Below are positions 57,261-64,000 of a stretch of DNA of 64,000 nt, in pieces. Where the stretch lies: NCBI GenBank assembly GCA_917880885.1, contig OU862908.1:51605819-51669818 (forward strand). Direction: 5' to 3'. Each line of letters starts with the position of its first letter. Within the stretch, counting starts at the first letter, position 1. Under the pieces are notes generated by a model that was given only the letters and a program-made list of their open reading frames with translations, was not told the DNA's origin and searched no databases. The stretch is from Limnephilus marmoratus. Lineage: Eukaryota; Arthropoda; Insecta; Trichoptera; Limnephilidae. Made by a program: the position numbers and the translations under genes.

Positions 57261-57892
57261 CTGCAGGACAAAATACAATAAACACATTAGTCAGGGACAC
57301 TCCTCTTTAGGTCAGTGGAGGTTATCCACCTCTTACCCGCCCTGGTATAAGTAACTGATGGTTACTCCTTCAAGGCTCTCGCAAGATTCTAATTTTTTTT
57401 TCTTAAACGAAGCTACATTTATTTATTTTGAACGAATTTAGACCTCCAGTGTCCTTGCATACGTTGTTAGTAAGCAGTATGCAAGTGCTTAACAGGAAAA
57501 ACAAAATGCAAAAAAATTGGTTAGTAAGACAAAGATAAATTAAACAGGGCAAAAGAAAAACTCATTCATGAGGCTCCATTGCATCTGTAAAAACCTGCAA
57601 GCACCTGCATAAAATAGAGAACATAAGTAATACAATAAATCTCAAATCAATTGGCAAGTACCAACAAAAAATGTGAATGGCTTTCGGTCTGACCATAAAC
57701 TACACTTAGCTTCCGTGTCCCTTAGCCAACCACTCAGTGAAGCCTCAAAGAATGTTAACTGAATATTTGGGGTAAAACACCCGAAGACTAAAAGAAAATT
57801 CAGCGTTGGGTAGTTAATAAAAGGTCCTCTTTAGGTCAGTGAATAAAAGACTTGGCAGAATTGTAAAGATTTCACGACAAAAAACCTCCTTA
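57261..57892. other. Intron upstream of the Pde11 exon
   Basis: Begins (minus strand) with the acceptor; a T/A-rich tract but no other exon seen. Confidence 0.5.
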
Positions 57893-58372
57893 AAATGGTT
57901 CCACGACAACTGAGGTGCTCAGCGGAGGAGTGGCCCAACCCACATCAACGAAATCATCATATTGTTAAATATTTTTGTCATGTCTGTGAAGCCACAGTGG
58001 CCCAATTTTAGTTTTCACTGATTTCAAAGGATCTTTGAAATAGTGAAAACTAAAATTGGGCCACTGTGGCTTCATAAATATATCAAAAACATTTAACAAT
58101 ATGATGATTTCGTTGGTGACCGGACAACTCAGAAAGAAACCAATTCAGAAGCACCCCAGAAAGGTCATTAAGGGTGACGATAAAAAAAAATTTAAATTGA
58201 TTAAATAGGTTAAGTTAGGATAGGGTTACCGGCTATTTAAAAATTATTTTTTCATGGCTTTTAATGACCTTTCTTAGGTGTTTCTGAGTTGGTTTCATTC
58301 TGAGTTGGCATGGAACCGATTTCGTTGATGTGAGTTGAGCCACTCTTCCGCTGAGCGCATCAACTCAACAAA
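57893..58372. repeat. Outer inverted repeat enclosing two elements
   Basis: Left 57893-57953 (GGTTCCACGACAACTGAGGT, GCTCAGCGGAGGAGTGG, CACATCAACGAAAT) and right 58311-58372, its inverse (GATTTCGTTGATGTGAGTTG, CCACTCTTCCGCTGAGC). Between them lie the palindrome at 57946 and part of the element at 58116. Confidence 0.7.
57946..58115. repeat. 170-bp palindrome
   Basis: CAACGAAATCATCATATTGT ... GCCACAGTGGCCCAATTTTA ... TTTCAAAG and its inverse, arms of about 80 bp with a few mismatches and almost no loop. Confidence 0.85.
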
Positions 58373-58535
58373 GAGTCTTTGAAAATTTTGGAAATTCATT
58401 AGAAGTTTTGAAATTTTATTTTGAAATAGCCCAAAACCTAACCTAACCTAACCTATTTAACCAATTTTTTTCATCACTTCTAATGACTTTTCAAAAGAGG
58501 TGTTGAAGTTGCATGATTCTGAATTGTCCGGTCAC
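58116..58535. mobile_element. Inverted-repeat element, CCGGACAACTCAGAA family
   Basis: Ends GTGACCGGACAACTCAGAA and, inverted, GTGACCGGACAATTCAGAA. Inside are a second GAAACCAACTCAGAA-type pair and CCTAACCTAACCTAACCT. Related to 5217-5432; probably two overlapping or nested copies. Confidence 0.65.
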
Positions 58536-59131
58536 CCATTAAACTAAAGAAACTTAATCTATTATTTTTATAATTTATTCTGATTTGTTACTGATCTGTT
58601 TTATCTGATTACCAATGGAAATATACGAAGCCCTGAACCTGATAAGGGTAGTTGGAACGTGTCGCAATGAGTGCAAATAATCATTTATTGAATCTATATG
58701 GGTTTTTTCAAATGCTCGTACGTAGTTGAAATGAATAAAATAAAACTATTTGTACCGGGGTAGAAGAAACTGAGTGAGATATCACTCTTCAGAATCTAAA
58801 TTACTTAGATTTTTTTTTTTTTTTAATAGCTTCAATAGAAATCGAAAGGACAAAATATCTGACAAGAATAATGCAAAGTAACAATAGTTTAATTCAATTT
58901 GGAATTTAAAAAAAGGTTGTCAAATTTGGTCAAAAATGTTTAATCCACTACGCAATAGTCCTTTGAAAAGCGGAGAAAACTTTAAACCTTGAAAGTACGT
59001 AATCTTTTTTATTGAGTTTCTTAAAAATATTATATAGTTATAAGCTAAGCATGAGCAAGAAAAAATGTAGATAAATAGAATTTCATTGTATTAACACTGA
59101 AATAGAATTCTGGCTAATGCTAATTCAGTAA
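58536..59131. other. AT-rich spacer
   Basis: No gene recognised. Confidence 0.45.
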
Positions 59132-59213
59132 CTGGTTCCCAGCTTCCGAAGGTTGACGTGAACGCCGAAACATCTTGAACAAAGATTAATTTGGGAAAAT
59201 GAAAAATGGACGC
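59132..59213. repeat. Short inverted repeat with GAAAC hairpin module
   Basis: AACTGGTTCC at the left and GCAACCAGTT at the right enclose CCGAAGGTTGACGTGAACG then CCGAAACATCTTG. The hairpin is imperfect here. Confidence 0.4.
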
Positions 59214-59929
59214 AACCAGTTTCCAATTAAAACAATTAATTAGAATTATAATAGCCTTGCCTTGATGCCTTTTGGTTATTCGTCAAACGTCTCATCCCGC
59301 CGAGTTGGACCACCCCAACCCCTACCCCTGGAGAAGAGGGGAAGAGATTGGGACGGCGCAGGCACCATTGTTCTCGTCACAGTTCAGTATTGTTGACTTT
59401 GAAAGCAAAAAAGTCTTTCAATATTTTTTAATTTGTTTATTTTACAGTTAAATTAGTGCAAATAAATTATAAGTTCGATGAATAATCTTTTATTAGATAT
59501 AATGTAGAATGTGTATAACATAACGTGCGTAGTGTAAGAGCGATAATAAGTAGCTACTGTAAAAGATTTATAATATAAATATTACAGCGCATCGAATACA
59601 CCTCACTAGAAAAACCGGTGCTTGCTGTTCCCGTGATTTTGATATATTTATTACATATCTTTATTTCATTTAAGTTTTTAATCCAGTAGGACTAGGAGGA
59701 GAGACGATAGTGCATATTATTTGAAATATAAACAACTATCACAAAAAACGAATATAATAAAAAATAAAATAAAAATGGGTAATAATAGGTAGGTAACATA
59801 TAATAAAAAACATCGTATAATAAAATAAAATTATAATTAAAAGATCGTCCATGAGAGAGGTCGCAGCATCATCTGCATCCATCGCCCATTTAGTGAAGAG
59901 CTGAGCCACTCGGGTGCAGCAAGACAATA
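59214..59929. other. Spacer
   Basis: GC-rich patch at 59290-59360; otherwise AT-rich. Minus-strand frames near 59830 may be the decayed end of the adjoining LINE. Confidence 0.4.
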
Positions 59930-60548
59930 ACATTGGTTGACTTCTGTTTCCTGCCCCAGAAGTTGGCTAGTCGGTGGCGAAATAAGGCGGAGAATGAGTG
60001 CACCCTCTTTTCTATCATCGTGGAGGCACTGCAGAACTTTGGTAGTTGCATAAGCTGCCTGCGTGCATTATTGTATCACATCAGTCAGCTTGTCCCATTT
60101 CGCTATTATTGCTGGGTATTGTGTCCCCAGCTCATATTTGTATAGGGCAGTGCAGTACGTCTCAAAAAGTAATTTTCTGACATCGTCGCTATAGTCGTAA
60201 CCGCCTTGAGAGCATTCCAGCACGTATATTATTTTCTCTTCTTTGTCGTTCCATTTCTTCTATGTATATCCTTCACATCCCACGTAAGGATGTGTCCGAG
60301 ATATTTATATTGTAACAAGCAAGCCCTTTCCTTCTAGACAGATCGGTGGAATATTTAGTGGCTCCTTGTTGTATTTGAAAACGATAATGACTGACTTTTT
60401 AGAATCGTAGTATATTTTGACCTAATCGCCGTGGTGAAGTGGACCAACAGCACCATGTCATCCGCGTTGTTAATATTGTTACTGCGTTGTCCGCAGACAT
60501 TGTCAACCAATTCGTGAGTCGTTGAGCTCTTGTAGGAGGTCGTTTATA
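59930..60548 (-). pseudogene. LINE reverse transcriptase, C-terminal part, decayed
   Basis: On the minus strand it resumes directly where the other half breaks off: a DLLQELNDSRIG segment, then, across several frameshifts, NNADDMVLL (the ADD of the catalytic core), DSKKSVIIVFKYN, YKYLGHILTWDVKD and FETYCTALYKYELG. These are the palm-end and thumb of a non-LTR reverse transcriptase, resembling families with NTKKS...YLGH motifs. Many stops; not functional. Confidence 0.7.
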
Positions 60549-60911
60549 TCGATGACGGAAATTTGAAACGCCGTAACTGACAAAATATTAATTGTTCAGA
60601 GCGAAAAGGAAGTTTTTTTTTCAAAAAATCATTTGTCCTGTGTTTGTGGACTTTATAATTACGATTTTTTAATATTTTTAAATTACATATAACAGATATT
60701 TCACAATTCTTAACATTTTTTGTAAATATCTTTAAAAACAGAATTTAATTAATTTTTAATTTTTCAGAACAAAAAATCCTCTTGTGAATTGAGTAAGACA
60801 AGATTTGTCGAAAAGGATTCACTTATTTTCTATAAAAAAGGTGAAAAATGACACGTTTAACTCATTTTTGGATATTTTGTTCTTTACAGCATTTTAAATT
60901 TCCGCCATCGA
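60549..60911. mobile_element. Inverted-repeat element inside a LINE, TATA duplication
   Basis: Ends TCGATGACGGAAATTTGAAA and, inverted, TCGATGGCGGAAATTTAAAA, continuing to GCYGTAA. TATA is on both sides (60545-60548, 60912-60915); removing the insert and one TATA restores the LINE frame as VYINDLL. A TA or TATA duplication suggests Tc1/mariner. 363 bp, non-coding. Confidence 0.82.
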
Positions 60912-61385
60912 TATAAACAAGGGTGAGAGACCCTCGCCCGATTCCGCTTTTAAGGAGAATAGGTGTCCTGAAGAAGTGCCTGCCCAATGCACGTAATTTT
61001 TCTGTTGTCCGTATCAAATAGCCAGCATATTGACAACTGCTGCTGGGATATCGCGTTTTATGAGATTTTACCATATAAGTGGTGAGAAACACGATCAAAG
61101 GTCTTACTTGGGTCGAGAAAACGCCCATAAACTGTAAATTTCTTTTTCTGTAGTAGACTATTGTTTGTTTAACGTCGTAAACGGTCGTAACGGTTGATGA
61201 GACGCTATTAAAGTCGAATTGGCAATCCAAGGTAAACAGTCTTTTACCAGCATGAATAAGATTATTTCAAATAATCTTGAAATCATCGTCGCCAAGGAAA
61301 TTAGTCGACAATTTCCTAATATCGAAGCCAGTTGATTGGGTTTCAAGATTGGTACGATAACAGATTGACTCATGTCCATCGGCAT
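60912..61385 (-). pseudogene. LINE reverse transcriptase, N-terminal part, decayed
   Basis: The minus strand gives VPILKP...GNCRLISLATMISRLFE (the RPISL motif region), DCQFDFNSVSSTVTTVYDVK (QFGF...), then, one frame over, DPSKTFDRVSHHLYGKIS (the LD.SKAFD catalytic motif with D changed context) and IGRGSLTLVYI just before the insertion. At least three frameshifts. The endonuclease domain expected upstream was not found above 61400. Confidence 0.72.
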
Positions 61386-63478
61386 ATGTGCATATTTTAG
61401 GAGACTGGAGCGGCAAGAAGAGTACAGAGCTGATCTCCCCTTTACCTTATGTTCTCAATCCTATGGCGTCGTCCAATCGATTCATGCCAAGTCGGTTTAC
61501 TTAATCGCGCCTAACACCATTTCAGGAGTGTCATCCATGACCGGGTCATCAATAACCGAAAACTTATGCAAAAGTTGTACATTATACAAAAAACGTTTCA
61601 AAACATGGAAAGATAACACTGATGCAAACTATAATTTAGCTGGTCTTAGTAGTAATAAAAATTGGGACGGAGAGCCTTTTCTGTCCCGAATATTTAGGTT
61701 TTCTATTTCTGTTGGGAGTATCATTTACACCATAAGTTTTCAATTGAAACCTAAACCTTGAAATAAATGGACCAACTTACAAACATATAAAAAAATAAGA
61801 TAAGACACCATTACGTTTGTTCAATGAAAAAACAATGAAACTCGGACACTACTATTGTGAAAAAAATGGGTTCTCAGATTCAAGATATATTCCTTTCAGA
61901 AAAAAGTGTAGGTAGTATCATCATTTGACAAAAAAGTAATCCGATAGGCGACCGATAAGTCTGTGTTAAAAAAGGCATAATTTGACAGGCAGTCAACAAA
62001 TGGTCCAACCCGATACAGTCCTGTAGTCCGATCCCACCGTTCGGGGAGAAATACTCATTTATCAAGAAGGGATAATAATTCGGGAATCTTGTTTCTGCTA
62101 TCTGGTGGCTACAGTCTCGCGGCAAAGAATAAACGTGCCTTAAGTGGGAAACTTTTAATTGGCGGCTACAAGAAAAATCGTGTAATCTAGTTTCAATTTT
62201 GATGAGGGTGTCACATATCAAATGGTGGGGGATCGACAACAACATAAACGTTAAATGCAAGGAAGAAATATTACATTATTAATATCTCTAATGGTGCCAT
62301 GACAAAATAAAGAATTGAAGAACAGAACAAAAATCAAACAACAAACCCAACCTTTTACATTTAGATTGACAATTAGATTCGTATAAATACGTCATCTCAA
62401 TGTGGTTTAACCACAGTTTGAAAATGGTCTTGTAAACCGAAACAGCTGTAACAAAAATACTTACTTACTAAAATACTGTAGAATTTAAAAAAATATTGCA
62501 GAACTTAATGAGTTCTACGGAATAAACACAAAAACAATTAATAAACCAAACCCGTTCTACGACTTTATTTTGTCACTGTACAGTTTTATTGGGTTACCTA
62601 ATTTAACGTACCTATTTAAATTTCATGATTCCTATTTAAGTCACTCTTATAATTATGTAGGAATTGATAAAATACTTGAAAATCTTTTTCAGAGAGGTCT
62701 GCCTCTTCTTTTTCTGGGATCTGTCCCAGAATAAAAAAAAATCTTTATCAGGGTTGCGGTCGTGTTGAATATAGTTTTTAGATGTTCCACGAAAATAAAA
62801 ATATTAAACGCTTTTTCGCGAAAACTTGAAAAAACAAACTTCCACCCGTAATAGAAATTTCTACACAGCTTTTTCTGTGCAAAAAGAAGTTCAAAATTAA
62901 ATAAAATAATGCAAAAAAAAAAAAAAAAATTTGATTTGGAAAATTGCCAGAATCGGAATAAAAGCCTTTGCTAGCAAAAATAATCTGTGCAGTCAGACTA
63001 CCGACGATTCTTTTAATTCATGAATTCGGGTTTAAAATGAATATAATACGAATGGGTATATTTTAATTATATTATAGACGAGTGCTTATAAAATTTGCAT
63101 GTATTTATTTATTTACGCTCTTAGGGTTTTTACATAAAACAAGTAGTAGTAAATTACATTAGTGCATTAGAATTAACATAATAATTTTTTTTCAAGCCAC
63201 ATGGAATAAAATAAAAATAAGATAGGAACAAAATGATTCAATGTAATTCTCAAAGGTACAATAAAGGGGGGGGGGCGGGGGTTAGGAGTCTCAAACCCAC
63301 CTCTGTCGGCCTCAGTAAGGTTTGAAAAAAAGACAACAGTAATCGTAGATTACATTCCTACAAAATAGAACAATATTATTTATACCATCTCTTTTATTGA
63401 AGCATTGTAAATAATACTATATCTACGCCCTTGCCCATATTTATGAACAACATTAAAGGTTAGGTAACGTAAAAATCC
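61386..63478. other. Spacer, no gene recognised
   Basis: Open frames at 61372-61761 (plus, partly antisense to the LINE) and 61880-62260 (minus, 126 residues) have no domain I can name; the second may be LINE debris. A 16-A run is at 62913-62928 and a G run at 63267-63280. Confidence 0.4.
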
Positions 63479-63953
63479 ATATATATATATACATAAATCT
63501 CGAGTCACGGTGTATGTGGTCGCACTCCTCCGAAACGACTAGACCGATTTTTATGTATTTTTTTTCACATGAATATCGCACAAGAGTCCCAACTGCTCCC
63601 GTCTGGAGCCAGTGGACTATGGCATCCCCAATTGGGGTATGTTGTGAGGCTGAAGGCAGTAGGGAGGAGAAGGAGATAGGAAGAGGAAGTACCCGGCTAT
63701 TCAGATCTGGTCACCAACACAGATAAAGCCAATTCAAGCAACGTTGCAATTCAGAATGGTGGTCTTACACCAGGGCGATACTGAGAGTCTTCCACTCTGG
63801 AACGTGCCGCAAATATACTACACATTATTTTAAGTGAATAAAATGTGAAATAACACCAATTAATCAAATAAAATTTAATTGCCATGCCGGGATTCGATCC
63901 CGCGACCTTCGGAGTGCTAGTCAAGAGCCTTTCCGCTGGACTATGCCGGCCGT
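63479..63953 (-). repeat. SINE-A copy e, full head, body and LINE-like tail
   Basis: On the minus strand: tRNA-like head 63953-63881 (GGCCGGCATAGTCCAGCGG with A box, CGGGATCGAATCCCG T arm with B box), then AATTAAATTTTATTTGATT, GTGTTATTTCAC, CTCAGTATCGCCCTGGTG, the CT-rich block, CCCAATTGGGGATGCC and GGACTCTTGTGCGATATTC. It continues into AAAATCGGTCTAGTCGTTTC and an (AT)n run, a phrase typical of RTE LINE 3' ends. Confidence 0.82.
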
Positions 63954-64000
63954 CAAATGTATATTTTAGTGTATATTTGGTAGGTATGAGAATAGGTCGT

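Noticed and set aside
61372..61761. 129-residue open frame on the plus strand
   Set aside because: First third is antisense to the LINE reverse transcriptase; the rest has no recognisable motif.
61880..62260. 126-residue open frame on the minus strand as LINE endonuclease
   Set aside because: Position would suit, but no endonuclease motifs are visible.

Overview
The window is AT-rich, intron-poor-looking animal DNA, most likely from an insect. Three things point that way: a phosphodiesterase exon whose protein reads most like insect Pde11, the repeat content (BEL/Pao and Ty3 LTR elements, RTE-like and R2-type LINEs, tRNA-derived SINEs, many short inverted-repeat elements), and short TTAGG-like runs. 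A hemipteran is my guess, not a demonstration. I see no bacterial operons, rRNA or CRISPR.

Only one host-gene exon is convincing: 57110-57260 on the minus strand, part of the GAF-A domain of a cGMP/cAMP phosphodiesterase (Pde11), with good splice sites on both sides. No neighbouring exon was recognised, so much of the window may be Pde11 intron plus flanking DNA (inference).

Everything else that can be named is mobile or repetitive. (1) At 48.3-52.5 kb lies a composite LTR element: a BEL/Pao-type 5' LTR and gag fused to the 3' half of a Ty3/gypsy element (RNase H remnant, DD35E integrase, polypurine tract, 3' LTR), followed by a 28-bp stub that matches the end of the BEL LTR. (2) LINE remains: an R2-type C-terminus with restriction-like endonuclease (53.8-54.7 kb), a reverse transcriptase relic split by a small transposon (59.9-61.4 kb), and several isolated 3' tails. 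(3) Eight copies of a poly(A)-ended retroposon, here 'R1 repeat', which carries a conserved hairpin next to its tail. (4) Two tRNA-headed SINE families, here SINE-A (5 copies) and SINE-B (3 copies). (5) About fifteen inverted-repeat elements, several with clear target-site duplications and several nested in SINEs, LINEs or tandem duplications. (6) A 27-bp minisatellite at 32.8-33.4 kb and shorter tandem arrays.

The most unusual signal is a small RNA-like module, CTGA-n-hairpin-GAAAC, that recurs in at least seven otherwise unrelated fold-back or dispersed repeats (2.1, 15.2, 15.4, 15.7, 21.5, 22.9, 35.1, 35.3 and 59.2 kb). It resembles the hammerhead ribozyme core known from Penelope-like elements but is not an exact match. 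The layout overall is repeat-on-repeat: the nesting order can be read directly at 3.6-4.3, 5.5-6.3, 31.0-31.9, 39.0-39.3, 41.5-42.3, 48.3-52.5, 57.9-58.5 and 60.5-60.9 kb.
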